DNA of 64,000 bases from Dyadobacter luticola (GCF_005860805.1 NZ_VCEJ01000002.1:852375-916374); one strand, 5' to 3'; shown: positions 1-10,700, numbered from the stretch's first letter. The notes: a model not told the origin generated them from the letters alone. Program-made: numbers and translations.

Positions 1-565
1 CCCGGCCAAATTTCTTATACAGATCACAAATTTCCCTCAACCGGTTCATCCCCATCAAAACCACCACCGTCGCTTTCGACTGCGCCGCAAGTTGCATATC
101 CTCCGAAAGCTCCTCATTCCGCGTTGTGCCAGTGATCACCCAGAAACTTTCACTATACCCGCGGCTCGTAACCGGAATTTCCAGCGAAGCTGGCACCGCG
201 ATGCAGCTCGAAACGCCGGGCACAACTTCCACCTCCAAAGCATGTTCCCGCGCATATTCCAGTTCCTCATAGCCTCTGCCAAATACAAATGAATCGCCGC
301 CTTTCAGTCTCACGACGTGTCCACGCTTACGTGCAAGCCTGACAATTAACCCGTTAATCTCATTCTGTGAAAAAGAAGGGTTGCCTGCCTTCTTTCCAAC
401 ATACATTTTCAATGCATCGGCAGGCGCGAAATCCAGCAGTTCCGTATTGGCCAGTTCGTCGTACAAAATGACATCTGCATGCTGCAATGCCTTCAATCCT
501 TTCACGGTGATTAATTCCGCATTGCCAGGTCCGGCCCCTACGAGTGTCAATTTTGGCGTATTCAT
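1..565 (-). CDS. cobA: Uroporphyrinogen-III C-methyltransferase (SUMT), C-terminus cut by window edge
   Basis: Transfers two methyl groups from SAM to uroporphyrinogen III to make precorrin-2, the precursor of siroheme and cobalamin. Translating the minus strand from the ATG at 563-565 gives MNTPKLTLVGAGPGNAELIT, the N-terminal SAM-binding loop of the tetrapyrrole methylase family, and later VRLKGGDSFVFGRG and VVPGVSS, two further hallmark motifs. The frame stays open to base 1, so about 188 residues of a usual ~250 are present. It is divergent from nirB, whose product needs siroheme, so it very likely serves nitrite reductase. A separate siroheme synthase is not visible. A good promoter match lies just upstream. 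Confidence 0.93.
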   Translation of the reverse strand, partial: MNTPKLTLVGAGPGNAELITVKGLKALQHADVILYDELANTELLDFAPADALKMYVGKKAGNPSFSQNEINGLIVRLARKRGHVVRLKGGDSFVFGRGYEELEYAREHALEVEVVPGVSSCIAVPASLEIPVTSRGYSESFWVITGTTRNEELSEDMQLAAQSKATVVVLMGMNRLREICDLYKKFGR

Positions 566-633
566 ATAATGGAGTGATTAAATGATAGGATCCTATGATG
601 TATAGTATGTAGTAACTATATTAACTATGGCAT

Positions 634-663
634 CAAAATTAGAGGCTAAATTTTACAAAACAA
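634..663 (-). promoter_or_regulatory. Predicted cobA promoter (Bacteroidota type)
   Basis: On the minus strand TTG (663-661), a 19-base spacer and TAATTTTG (641-634) match the Bacteroidota housekeeping pattern TTG-N19/20-TAnnTTTG exactly. A start near 629 would leave a leader of about 60 bases. That leader contains the 12-base palindrome ATAGGATCCTAT (585-596), whose role I cannot tell. Confidence 0.6.
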
Positions 664-738
664 TGATTTAACCAAAATTTATATTTAAAATTAACTATAT
701 CGACAAATAATACATTAGGAAAATAACTAATCGCCATT

Positions 739-746
739 TACATTTG
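739..746 (+). promoter_or_regulatory. Possible -7 box upstream of nirB
   Basis: TACATTTG fits TAnnTTTG, but there is no TTG at the expected 19-20 bases upstream, as would be expected for an activator-dependent promoter. The rest of 566-834 is very AT-rich, with no convincing FNR-type or NarL 7-2-7 site and no gene. Weak evidence only. Confidence 0.3.
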
Positions 747-834
747 AAAGTTGGCAATGCTCCCAAAAGCTGATTTTATTCGAATATTTATATAATATTT
801 TGTTGTATTTATAATTTAATAGTTAAAAAATACT

Positions 835-3351
835 ATGAACTCCATTAGGAACATCAGAATTGTAGTTGCCGGCAACGGAATGGTAGGATATAAATTCTGC
901 GAAAAGCTGCTGGCACGAAAGAAAACCGAGCAGCACTTCGAGGTGACTGTTTTTGGCGAAGAGCCGCGCGAGGCTTACGATAGGGTACATTTGAGTGAAT
1001 TTTTTGCCGGAAAAAGTGCAGACGATCTGTCGCTGGCCTGCAGGGACTGGTACGCCGAAAACAATATCCTCCTGCTCCTGTCAGATCCGGTGGTGGACAT
1101 TGACCGCGAACAAAAATGCGTCCGGTCGCATCATGGGCATGTAGTTTATTATGACTATCTCATTTTGGCAACTGGCTCCGGCGCATTTGTCCCATCGATT
1201 CCGGGCGTGGAGAAAGAGGGAGTATTTGTGTACCGGACGATTGAAGACCTGGAATTGATACAGTCTCACGCAGCAAAATCGAAAAAAGGCGCTGTGCTGG
1301 GCGGTGGTTTATTGGGGCTGGAAGCTGCCAAAGCATTGCTGGACCTTGGTTTGCAGGAAGCGCATGTGGTGGAATTTGCGCCCAGGCTAATGCCGCGGCA
1401 GATCGACGAGGCCGGTTCCCGCACACTACAAAATCAGCTGGAATCGCTTGGCTTACAGGTGCATCTTGCCAAAAGCACGCAGGAAATTACAGGAGGCGAT
1501 TGCATTGAAGGCATGTTGTTTGCCGATGGCAGCCTGCTGGAAGTGGATATGCTGGTGATTTCCGCAGGTATCCGCCCACGTGACGAGCTGGCCAAGATCG
1601 CCGGTCTTGAAACGCATCCCAGGGGCGGCATAGTAGTTAATAACCATTTACAAACTTCCGATCCCAACATTTTTGCCATCGGTGAATGTGCACTGGCGCA
1701 TCACATGATCTATGGTTTGATCGCGCCGGGATATGAAATGGCGGAAGTGGTTGTGGCGAAACTGACTGGGGGTGAAAAGGAATTTTTGCCTTTTGATATG
1801 TCGACCAAACTGAAATTGATCGGTACCGACGTGGCGAGTTTCGGGGACGCATTTATTGAGGAGCCAACCTGTAAGACAATTCGTTATGAAAATAAAGCCA
1901 AAGGAATTTACAAAAGAGTGAATGTGAGCGAGGACGGTAAAACGCTGCTCGGCGGAATTCTCGTCGGCGACGCCAGCCAGTATAATATGCTTTTGCAGAC
2001 ATTCAAAAACAAGACCATTTTACCGCCCGACCCGGAAGATCTGATCCTGGGATCGCGCGGCGGCGAGGAAGCGGGCGCGGGCGTGATGAGCTTCCCGGAC
2101 GATGCATTGATCTGTTCCTGCGAGGCGGTAACCAAAGGAATGTTGTGTCACGAAATCGGTGAATTTGGGCATCATACCGTTGATGCGCTGAAAAAAAGCT
2201 GCAAAGCCGGGACGGGCTGCGGTGGCTGCGTGCCGCTTGTGAAGGACATTATCGCCGGGGTAATGAATCAAAAAGGCGTTTACTTGCGGAATGTGGTGTG
2301 TGAACATTTCAATTACAGCCGCCAGGAGCTGCTCGATCTCGTGAAAATGAACGGGCTGAAAACGTACGGCGCCGTGCTCGATGAATTTGGAAAAGGCGAT
2401 GGCTGTGAAGTTTGCAAACCGCTGGTCGCCTCGCTGCTAGCCAGTTTATGGAATGAAAATATCCTGCAAAAAGACCGCGCACCGATCCAGGATTCCAATG
2501 ATCGCTACCTGGCCAACATTCAAAAAGGGGGTACCTACTCGGTGGTGCCGAGAATTCCCGGAGGCGAAATCACGCCTGAAAAACTCATCGTGATCGGGGA
2601 AGTGGCTCAGAAATATGGCCTTTATACCAAAATTACCGGCGGCCAGCGGATTGATATGTTCGGTGCGCATTTGGGCGATTTGCCAAACATTTGGGAAGAA
2701 TTGATTGACGCAGGTTTTGAGAGCGGGCATGCCTACGGAAAATCGCTGAGGACTGTAAAAAGCTGCGTAGGCTCCACGTGGTGCCGGTTTGGTGTGCAGG
2801 ATTCTGTGAGTTTTGCCATCGAAGTGGAGGACCGGTACAAAGGTTTGCGCTCGCCGCACAAGTTGAAATCGGCGGTTTCGGGCTGCATCCGCGAATGTGC
2901 GGAGGCGCAAAGCAAGGATTTTGGCATTATCGCGACCGAAAAAGGCTGGAATTTATACGTCTGCGGAAATGGTGGCTCCAAACCCCAGCATGCACAACTC
3001 CTCGCCACCGACGTGGACAAAGAAACCTGCATCCGCCTGATCGACCGCTTTTTAATGTTCTACATTAAAACCGCCGACCCGCTCACCCGCACCGCCACCT
3101 GGCTCAACAAAATGGAAGGCGGCATCAACTATCTCAAAGCCGTAGTCGTCGAAGATTCCCTCGGCATCGCCGCTGAACTGGAAAACGACATCCAGCAGCT
3201 CATCGACGTGTATCAATGCGAGTGGAAAGAGGTAGTACAAAATCCAGAGCTCAGAAAGCGGTTCACCCACTTTGTAAACACACCCGAAAAAGATCCAACA
3301 GTAGAATTCGACTCAATGCGAGGCCAGAAAAAGGCAGCCGAGTGGGTCTAA
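835..3351 (+). CDS. nirB: NAD(P)H-dependent nitrite reductase, large subunit
   Basis: Reduces nitrite to ammonium in the cytoplasm using NAD(P)H, FAD, Fe-S clusters and siroheme. The 838 residues match the usual length. Order of parts: N-terminal FAD/NAD-binding oxidoreductase (VVAGNGMVGYKFCE near residue 10, GAVLGGGLLGLEAAKAL near 150), two BFD-like [2Fe-2S] segments (CSCEAV...CKAGTGCGGC from about 426, and a second near 485-545), then the ferredoxin-like nitrite/sulfite reductase half. The siroheme/4Fe-4S cysteines are Cys644-x5-Cys650 and Cys684-x3-Cys688. Upstream is divergent cobA; downstream, 43 bases on, is nirD. All key residues look present, so it should be active. Confidence 0.97.
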   Translation: MNSIRNIRIVVAGNGMVGYKFCEKLLARKKTEQHFEVTVFGEEPREAYDRVHLSEFFAGKSADDLSLACRDWYAENNILLLLSDPVVDIDREQKCVRSHHGHVVYYDYLILATGSGAFVPSIPGVEKEGVFVYRTIEDLELIQSHAAKSKKGAVLGGGLLGLEAAKALLDLGLQEAHVVEFAPRLMPRQIDEAGSRTLQNQLESLGLQVHLAKSTQEITGGDCIEGMLFADGSLLEVDMLVISAGIRPRDELAKIAGLETHPRGGIVVNNHLQTSDPNIFAIGECALAHHMIYGLIAPGYEMAEVVVAKLTGGEKEFLPFDMSTKLKLIGTDVASFGDAFIEEPTCKTIRYENKAKGIYKRVNVSEDGKTLLGGILVGDASQYNMLLQTFKNKTILPPDPEDLILGSRGGEEAGAGVMSFPDDALICSCEAVTKGMLCHEIGEFGHHTVDALKKSCKAGTGCGGCVPLVKDIIAGVMNQKGVYLRNVVCEHFNYSRQELLDLVKMNGLKTYGAVLDEFGKGDGCEVCKPLVASLLASLWNENILQKDRAPIQDSNDRYLANIQKGGTYSVVPRIPGGEITPEKLIVIGEVAQKYGLYTKITGGQRIDMFGAHLGDLPNIWEELIDAGFESGHAYGKSLRTVKSCVGSTWCRFGVQDSVSFAIEVEDRYKGLRSPHKLKSAVSGCIRECAEAQSKDFGIIATEKGWNLYVCGNGGSKPQHAQLLATDVDKETCIRLIDRFLMFYIKTADPLTRTATWLNKMEGGINYLKAVVVEDSLGIAAELENDIQQLIDVYQCEWKEVVQNPELRKRFTHFVNTPEKDPTVEFDSMRGQKKAAEWV

Positions 3352-3394
3352 CATTCACTCATTCACTAATTCAATCATTCAAAATTCCACTCCC

Positions 3395-3745
3395 ATGTAC
3401 TCAAACGAAACAACCCAAAAAGTAACCTGGCACAAAGCCTGTCACGTCGATGATATTCCCGAAGATGGCGGCGGCTGCGCGCTGATTGACGGGCGACAAA
3501 TCGCGATTTTTAATTTTAGCCGGCGCGGCGAGTGGTTTGCGACGGATAACCAATGCCCGCACCGGCAGCAGATGGCGGTTTCGCGGGGAATGATCGGAAG
3601 CCAGGACGGTGAGCCGAAAGTCGCTTGTCCGTTTCACAAAAAAACCTTTTCATTGCAGACCGGGAAGTGCCTCAATGATGAAAATTACGAGATCGGCACG
3701 TTTCCGGTGATGGTCAAAGAAAACCTGGTGTACATCGGGATATGA
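3395..3745 (+). CDS. nirD: Nitrite reductase small subunit (Rieske-type)
   Basis: Small partner of NirB, 116 residues, with a Rieske-like fold. CPHRQQMAVSRGMI and CPFHKKTFSLQTGKC correspond to the two cluster-binding loops (C-x-H and C-x2-H), so unlike enteric NirD, which lacks the ligands, this copy retains CPH and CPFH and may carry a [2Fe-2S] cluster. It follows nirB by 43 bases and is followed four bases later by the sensor kinase gene, indicating one operon. Confidence 0.93.
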   Translation: MYSNETTQKVTWHKACHVDDIPEDGGGCALIDGRQIAIFNFSRRGEWFATDNQCPHRQQMAVSRGMIGSQDGEPKVACPFHKKTFSLQTGKCLNDENYEIGTFPVMVKENLVYIGI

Positions 3746-3749
3746 TTGA

Positions 3750-5180
3750 ATGGAAAGACTCGACAACCGGGTAGCCGGCAGCCTCACCCGCTTCTATGTG
3801 GTGGCATTGTGTGTGGTAGCAATGCTGACAATCAGCGGATTATTCCTGATCCGCAGGACAATCAGTGGGCTCAATCACGACAGCCGCGTGGTGAATGTGG
3901 CGGGGAGGCAGCGGATGTTAAGTCAAAGGCTGACCAAGCTGGCGATCATCGAAACGGACGGAAAAACGAGAAATGATCCGGCGAGTTTTGATTCGCTGCT
4001 GGTAGTTTGGAAACTAAGTCACGACCATTTGTTAAAAAATAAACTGCCTGTGGATGAAGATTTTGTGACTTGGAAAAGCGCGAAACTGGATTCGATGTTC
4101 AGAGAAATTGCCCCGGTTTTCGATAGTCTCTATCAGGACTTTGCATTAATCGGAACAGATTCGATTTCCAAACCCGCGAGAAATCAGGCGCTGGTTGCTG
4201 TTTTGAAAAATGAGCCGGTTTTTCTTGCCAAAATGGACAACATTGTCTTTCAGTTTGACAAGGAAAGTTTTGCCAAGCTGGAAAATCTGGAAAGGATCGA
4301 GTGGATACTGGATATCATGACGATCCTCGTGTTGCTGGCCGAAGGACTGCTGATTTTCAGGCCGGTAGTGAACACGACGCGCCGGGTTGTGCGCATGCTC
4401 ACCGAATCCGAAGAAGCTTTACAGCTATCGAACCAAAAGCTGAAAGAAGCGAATGAACATTTGGTAGCGGCCCAAAATGACCTTTTACAATTACAGGAAG
4501 AAAAATACCAGCTGCAAATGGCCGAGGAGCGAATCAGGGCGGCGGCGGTGATCGAAGGGCAGGAGGACGAGCGAAAAAGGTTTGCGCTTGAACTGCACGA
4601 CGGCATCGGCCAGATGCTGACCGGCCTTAAACTACATGCCGAAAAGCTCAAAACCATGCCTTTTGCGGACGAAAAGCATCAGAAAAGGTTCGACCAATTG
4701 GTATCGCTGATTCACGATACGATCCAGACGACGAGACAGGTTTCTTTCAATCTAATGCCCTCTGTATTAAATGATTTCGGGCTGGCCGCAGCATTGCGGT
4801 TACTGTGTGAGCAGACGCGAAATTCATCGGGAATCAACATTCAGTTTGAAGAAAAAACAACAGGAGAGCCTGAACTTGGCCGCGCGATGGAAACGGGCTT
4901 GTACCGGATTGCGCAGGAAGCGTTGAACAATGCCGTCAAACACGCCCAGGCCGATCACATTATTATCAAATTGGAACAGAACGAAAATCGGGCGGTGCTG
5001 GAAGTGCGTGATGATGGTAAGGGTTTCAATCTCAATGGTTTGAAACCGTACCAGGATTTTTCGTATAACCACAACGGTATGGAAAATATCCGCACGCGGG
5101 CGCAGCTGATGAATGGGGAAATGGAAATTATCTCGGAAATTAACAGTGGGACAAGGTTGATCGTTAAGGTGGATTTCTAA
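3750..5180 (+). CDS. NarX-like sensor histidine kinase
   Basis: Membrane sensor kinase of 476 residues. An N-terminal membrane segment (about 12-34) is followed by a periplasmic PilJ/NarX-type sensor whose VVNVAGRQRMLSQRLTK (about 47-63) resembles the P-box that binds nitrate/nitrite in NarX/NarQ. A second membrane segment lies near 188-208, then a coiled coil (about 220-270), a HisKA_3 dimerisation segment with phospho-acceptor His283 in ALELHDGIGQ, and an ATPase domain (EALNNAVKHA, then DDGKGF). It sits four bases after nirD and 23 bases before the response regulator, so it probably controls nir transcription in response to nitrite or nitrate. Ligand is inferred from motif and context. Confidence 0.9.
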   Translation: MERLDNRVAGSLTRFYVVALCVVAMLTISGLFLIRRTISGLNHDSRVVNVAGRQRMLSQRLTKLAIIETDGKTRNDPASFDSLLVVWKLSHDHLLKNKLPVDEDFVTWKSAKLDSMFREIAPVFDSLYQDFALIGTDSISKPARNQALVAVLKNEPVFLAKMDNIVFQFDKESFAKLENLERIEWILDIMTILVLLAEGLLIFRPVVNTTRRVVRMLTESEEALQLSNQKLKEANEHLVAAQNDLLQLQEEKYQLQMAEERIRAAAVIEGQEDERKRFALELHDGIGQMLTGLKLHAEKLKTMPFADEKHQKRFDQLVSLIHDTIQTTRQVSFNLMPSVLNDFGLAAALRLLCEQTRNSSGINIQFEEKTTGEPELGRAMETGLYRIAQEALNNAVKHAQADHIIIKLEQNENRAVLEVRDDGKGFNLNGLKPYQDFSYNHNGMENIRTRAQLMNGEMEIISEINSGTRLIVKVDF

Positions 5181-5203
5181 TATTTGCAAAAAACGTTTCC
5201 AAC

Positions 5204-5878
5204 ATGCCGATCAGGATTTTAGTTGTGGATGACCATTCTGTGGTCCGTCAGGGGATAATTTCTTTGCTGGAAGATGAGGACGACATTGAAATCGCCGGTG
5301 AGGCTGCGGATGGTGACGAGGTGTGGGATATGGTCGAAAAAACAAAACCAGACGTAATCCTACTCGACCTGACGATGCCGCGCGTCTCAGGTATAGAAGT
5401 GATCGGGCAGATTGTTCCTGAGTTCCCCGATGCTAACATCCTGGTTTTCAGCATGCACAATAACCCGGATTATATGATTTCATCCGCGAAGAATGGAGCC
5501 TCGGGTTACTTGCAAAAAGATACCAGCCGTGACGAAATGCTGGCGGCCATCCGCAGCATTGCCAGAGGCGAACTTTACTTTCCTCCCTATGCTTCATCAG
5601 TCATTATCAGGCATTTACTTAATGACGGCGGCAACATCAACCAGCTACCCAGTCCGGTGGTGGAGCAAATCAAAGGAAAATCAATCTGGAACATCATCAC
5701 CCCACGCGAGCAGCAGATCTTAAAATGCCTCATCGAAGGCATGAGCAGCAAAGATATTGGTGAAAAATTCAATATCAGCTCAAATACGGTTGCTAATCAA
5801 CGAGCAAGTATTATGAAAAAGGCCAATGTTAAAAATACGGCAGAGTTGATTAGTTTGGCTTTAAAGGGCGTGCGTTAA
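5204..5878 (+). CDS. NarL/FixJ-type response regulator
   Basis: Receiver plus LuxR-type helix-turn-helix, 224 residues. The receiver shows the acidic pair in VVDDH, the phosphorylation site Asp55 in LLDLTMP and the lysine in GYLQKDTS. The C-terminal ITPREQQILKCLIEG followed by SSKDIGEKFNISSNTVANQR is a canonical NarL/LuxR DNA-binding helix set. It is the cognate partner of the adjacent kinase. Its last 29 bases overlap the convergent serine hydrolase gene. Confidence 0.93.
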   Translation: MPIRILVVDDHSVVRQGIISLLEDEDDIEIAGEAADGDEVWDMVEKTKPDVILLDLTMPRVSGIEVIGQIVPEFPDANILVFSMHNNPDYMISSAKNGASGYLQKDTSRDEMLAAIRSIARGELYFPPYASSVIIRHLLNDGGNINQLPSPVVEQIKGKSIWNIITPREQQILKCLIEGMSSKDIGEKFNISSNTVANQRASIMKKANVKNTAELISLALKGVR

Positions 5879-7298
5879 AACTGAGCAAACGGCTAAAAAC
5901 AAGCACCAGATTCAGTAGGGCCACAATGCTGAACAGTGTTAGAAAATCTGGTGCCATCAGATAAATCCTTCGCCAGCTCAAAACCCGGCCACTTAGCATA
6001 GTTACCAGTACGGGGAGCAAAACCAAAATCAGCATAGGCACGAGCCGTGAAAACAGCAATAACCGCGATTTCCAGCGAGGTCTCTTTTGGTGATTTCGGT
6101 ACCATTGTTCTATTCTGAACAGCCTCAGGATGACAAAGAAAATCCCAATAAGCAAAGCCACATTTAATGTAATCGGGAAAACCCACGCAGGAAATGTGGG
6201 CACTTCCGGTTTTTTGTTTTCCAAAATATCAGTAACTCCCTGAATAAATGCATGATAATCCTCAAAAGCATTTATCCCTCCATTAAATAATATCACCACG
6301 CCATAACCATTTTTGGTAATAATCTGCTCGGCGCTGTAAGTCCACAAAATGCCGCTATGTGAAAGCGTACCGTCTTTTCCGACAAACCAACCCATGCCGT
6401 AAGGCTTCCCGGTGGGTGCATTATGCATCATTTTCAATGTTGTGCTGTCCAGCAATGTCACATCTCCAAGTTTTCCCTGATTCAACTGTAACCGCAGCCA
6501 TTTTGCCATATCATCCGCCGTCGAAACAACGCCTGCTGCGCCTTCAATAAACCAGTCGGGTTCGTGCAAGGGTATTGCTTTTCCAAATGCGAAAATGTGT
6601 CCATCAGAAAAGCCTGAACTTGAACTGCTTAAAGCACTTGTCGATGAAACAGACTTTGTACCCGACATTTGAAGCGGCTTGAAAATGTTCGCTTCCAGGT
6701 ATTTATCAAAAGGCTGGCCGCTTACCTGCTCGACGACTTTGGCAAGAATCTGATAATTAGGATTATGGTAGGTAAACCGGGTGCCGGGATCATCCGCAAG
6801 CTTCACATCATTAAGACGCTCGATCGCTTTGTCCAGATTTTCAGGCTCTGTTTTAAAGGCGAGTTCGGGAAAAACCTTGTCATTCAATCCGCTAACCTGA
6901 TTTAAAACCTGGCGGACCGTCATTTTCGCGCCGCGCGGATCGGCGAGTTTAAATGTTGGAATGTATTGATTTATCGAATTGTCAATGTTCATTTTTCCTT
7001 GCTCCGCGAGCTGCATCACGGCCATCGCTGTGAAAGCTTTGCTCAGCGAAGCGATAGCAAATGGCGATCTTGAATTAATCGGTATGCCTTTACTATCCGC
7101 GCCGTAGCCCTTTGAAAAAATAACAGAATCCTTGGTGACAACGGCAATCGCGAAACCGGGAATATTACTTTTAGCCTGTATCTCGCGGAGATACTGGTCA
7201 ATTTCCTGCGATTTGCGGCTGTTTTGAGCATTGACCGGTTGTAGAATCAGAGATATGATTGCGAAAATGAAACAAAGGAATGTGCGGAAGTAATGCAT
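5850..7298 (-). CDS. Serine hydrolase, beta-lactamase class C/PBP-like, membrane-anchored
   Basis: Exported hydrolase of 482 residues. The chosen ATG (7296-7298) gives a clean signal peptide ending near QPVNA; the frame is open 24 codons further upstream but lacks a signal there. Motifs: S84-L-S-K87 (SxxK nucleophile), YHN (YxN) near 173 and HSG (KTG equivalent) near 315. The last ~110 residues hold about four hydrophobic segments, so the catalytic domain sits outside the inner membrane on a membrane tail. Likely an esterase, D-amino peptidase or penicillin-binding-like enzyme; substrate cannot be told. The stop overlaps narL convergently. Confidence 0.88.
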   Translation of the reverse strand: MHYFRTFLCFIFAIISLILQPVNAQNSRKSQEIDQYLREIQAKSNIPGFAIAVVTKDSVIFSKGYGADSKGIPINSRSPFAIASLSKAFTAMAVMQLAEQGKMNIDNSINQYIPTFKLADPRGAKMTVRQVLNQVSGLNDKVFPELAFKTEPENLDKAIERLNDVKLADDPGTRFTYHNPNYQILAKVVEQVSGQPFDKYLEANIFKPLQMSGTKSVSSTSALSSSSSGFSDGHIFAFGKAIPLHEPDWFIEGAAGVVSTADDMAKWLRLQLNQGKLGDVTLLDSTTLKMMHNAPTGKPYGMGWFVGKDGTLSHSGILWTYSAEQIITKNGYGVVILFNGGINAFEDYHAFIQGVTDILENKKPEVPTFPAWVFPITLNVALLIGIFFVILRLFRIEQWYRNHQKRPRWKSRLLLFSRLVPMLILVLLPVLVTMLSGRVLSWRRIYLMAPDFLTLFSIVALLNLVLVFSRLLSFNARPLKPN

Positions 7299-7370
7299 GG
7301 CTTTTGAACTTGACGCACAAAAATCGGCTGAAAAAGCCCTCACAACCCCTGATTGTTTGAAGGATTGCAT

Positions 7371-7685
7371 TCAGGAAACGTGGGCGGCTACCTGGTATGG
7401 AATGGCTTTAATCAACTTTGTATTGTTAAACTCTTCGACAATCACAACATTCTCTTTTGGCACAATTCCGCGATTGATCCAATTCAAAACCGTCTCAATG
7501 TTCTTAATATTGAAACGCTTACAATATTCCTTGATGGTAACCCACTCCGAAAGATCAACCACTTCCCCGCGACTGATCAGGTAGGAACGGGCATCATCGA
7601 TCGCAACCCGGCCCTCCGCCAGCATTGCTTCGACTTTTTTGCTTACATCAGCACTTTCTTCCATGTCGAGTGATTTTAATTTCAC
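7371..7685 (-). CDS. Small protein with excisionase/MerR-like HTH segment
   Basis: 104 residues, soluble. Residues 48-90 (WVTIKEYCKRFNIKNIETVL then NWINRGIVP) resemble the helix-turn-helix of excisionase or MerR-type proteins, where IKEYCKRF would be the first helix and the tryptophan region the recognition helix. The start at 7685 is preceded by an AT-rich leader. It lies 72 bases upstream of the serine hydrolase on the same strand. Possibly a DNA-binding regulator; I do not recognise a named family. Confidence 0.65.
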   Translation of the reverse strand: MKLKSLDMEESADVSKKVEAMLAEGRVAIDDARSYLISRGEVVDLSEWVTIKEYCKRFNIKNIETVLNWINRGIVPKENVVIVEEFNNTKLIKAIPYQVAAHVS

Positions 7686-7742
7686 GACCTATTTTATAAA
7701 GATATGAACTGTTAGGTAATCTAACAAAAGATTTGCGCACCT

Positions 7743-10700
7743 TCAAGGATTTTTAGCATCAACAACATTCACCACCCCCTGCATCACACGCCAGTGACCC
7801 GGAAACGAGCAAATAAACGGATACGCCCCGGGTTGGGACGGCGCAGTAAATTCCAGACGGAAACTTTTGCCTGCGTTCACGAGCGGGGTGGAGAAAAGAA
7901 TGTCCGCGGAATTCGGGATGAAATTTTTCTCGAAACCGTCTTTCAAATTTGCCATCGCGTCGGCGGCTTCGCCTACCTTTTGCTCGGTTCCGGGCTTGAC
8001 GATCACCACGTTATGTGGCATCATATCGGTATTGTTGAAAATTAGGATGACTTTTTTGCCTGTGGGAACCTGAAATTCCTTTTTGTCAAAAGCCATTTTT
8101 GCCTCGATGGTATTCAGTACGAGCTCAGTAACATCTTTGTTGGCAGGTTTTTTCGCAACGTCGGCTTTTTGTTTTGCTTCTTCGGCTTTTGTTCGGATTG
8201 CGGCTAATGTTGCGGGTGTTTTCGGGAGCGCGGCAAGTTCTTCGGCTGTCAGCGACGCCAGCAGATACGTTTCAGCTTTTCCGGTGATTTTCTTTTGTTT
8301 TAATGCCGCCAGCCAAACTGGTTTTAAATGGCGGAAAGTCTCGCTGATCGCATAATCAAGGTATCTGTCGGTCGGATATTTGAAAATGTCGGTTGCGGCC
8401 AAAACTGCCTTTTCATTTTCATAAAAACTCATGGCGACGATCGCTTCCAGTCTTACCCGTGGCGATTCGTCGTTTAGTCTCGTCTGCATTAATGTCAATG
8501 TTTCCGGGATACGGTCGCTCCAAAAACGTAGAACCCTGGTCGCTGCGGCTCTTGCCTGCGGTTCTTTGGCGTTTAGAAGTGTTTTTAGCAGAGCAGGTTC
8601 AACAATATCAAAATCCTGGTAGAGCCACAATGCTTCCAGCAAATGATGCTCGTATTCCGGGTTATTCTTATCGAGCGCGGCAGTCCATTTTTTCAATGCT
8701 GGTAAAACCTCTGAGGCAGGCTTTTCTCGAAGCTGGATTCTCGTGCGGTACCGGAATCGGTCTTCGTAGACTTTCAGGTTTTCGAGTAAGTCTGGAATGC
8801 TTTGTGCCGAAATGTCCGTGGGTTTCAGGAGCGGCTTTTCCTTGTAAGTGATCCGCCAGATTCTTCCGTGGGATTTGTCGCGAGCGGGGTCGCGGGGTGG
8901 GTTTTCGCCGTGGGAGATGAGTGGGTTGTACCAGTCTGCAATGTAGAGGCCTCCGTCGGGGCCGTATTCGAGGTCGATCGGGCGGAAGTTTGGGTCTGAG
9001 GATTGGAGGAGGTTTTCTCTTTCTTTGCCACGAATGCCGGAGCTATCACGAATGATGCGGTGTTGCTTCGTACCCTGAAAACCAATGTTGTTATTAACCA
9101 AAAAGTCCCCCTGGACGTCGTCAGGGAAGTTCCGGCTGGAAATGATTTCGATTCCGGCGGTCGGCCTCACTCGGGTTTCGGTGAACATTTCGGTTCTCGG
9201 ATGCTTGTCGGGATAATCTACTTTGCCGGTCATCGGCGGCGCAAAATAGTTGGAACCGTCGGAGGCATCGCCGATCAGGTGCGTGCCCCATTTGTCGAAA
9301 ATGCTGCCCCAGGGATTATAATAGGGGTAAGAAATGTAGTGAAACAGCTTCGCCGTGCGCGGTTCGTAGCGGTAAGTGGCGCCGGCGTAGGAACGGACAG
9401 GGCCGTAAGGTGTTTCCACCTGCGTGTTCAGGAAAGTACCTTCGTTGAAATACAATGCGCCATCCTGCCCGTAAGTAAATGCGTGCGTCGCGTGGTGGCT
9501 GTCTTCCGAGCCGAAGCCGCTGAGGATCACCTCTTTTACATCCGCTTTCCCATCTCCGTCAGTATCTTTTAAGAACAAAATATCTGGCTCCTGCGAGACA
9601 AAAACACCGCCATTTCCAAACTCATAACCCAGCGGCAAATACAGGTCGTCGGCAAAAATGGTGTGCTTGTCCGCCTTGCCGTCGCCGTCAGTATCTTCCA
9701 GGATCACGATCTTGTCGTGCACCGGAATGCCGGGGAAATACTGCGGGTAAGTCGGCATCGTAGCGACCCAAAGGCGGCCTTTTGCGTCAAAATTCATTGC
9801 GACCGGCTTTTCAATCGGAAAATCTTTTTCGGAAGCGAAAAGGTTAATTTCATAACCTTTCGGCAGCGTGAATTTTTCGGTGGAAGTCGAAAACAAATTT
9901 TCCTGCCGGGCTATCTTTTTCGCAGCTTCTCCCTGCCGGCCCGTCATCGGAATGTCGGTAACCAACGTTGGGTCAGCCGGTTTGCCGCGACGGTCTACAA
10001 TGTCCAGCGCTTTTTGATAGGCATTTACATTTTTGGTTTTGGCCAACTCCCAGATCACCGAATCCAGCGCAGCCGTCATTTGGTTCAGTTTGCGCAGCTC
10101 CGGCGGAAAAGCAATCACCCCGAAAGGCTCCCGGCGACGGCCATAAATGTATTCACCATTTACCGCCCGCCAGCGATAGAAAAAATGCGCATCCTTCATT
10201 TTGACGACTTCGCGCAGCTTTTTACCAAAATAAGAATCAAAATCCGGCTTGCCGCCAAAACCCAGCGACTGGGCCATCCACTCCGCAGCGAGGCGGTAAC
10301 CCGCATCATTCAAATGTATCCCGTTAATGGTGAGTGGCGTCTGGTTTTTGGCCTGCATTTTCGCCAGCGAAGGCGTGAACAAATCGATAAAGTAAAGCTT
10401 CTGCACCGAAGCCGCTTTTTGCATTGCTTTGGTGTAGAGCGCCAAATTTTTATTATGCTCCGCAGGATCAGGATAATGCTCACTCAGGTTTTCGTGAGCA
10501 ATAGGAGAGACGAGGATCAATGTGGGCGCAGATCGTCCATTATATTGGTTTGACAAAAGATTTTTTATGAAAACATTCAGATCCTTTTCAAACTCCGGCA
10601 GCCCGGCGGCGCCCTTAAATGCCTCATTCATACCAAAACAAAGGAAAATGATGTCGGCTTTCTGGTCTCTCAAATCCTGGTTCAGCCCCGCGAAATTCAG

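Noticed and set aside
9663..10553. 296-residue plus-strand open frame
   Set aside because: Antisense to the propeller/SGNH fusion, and the translation shows no domain or signal.
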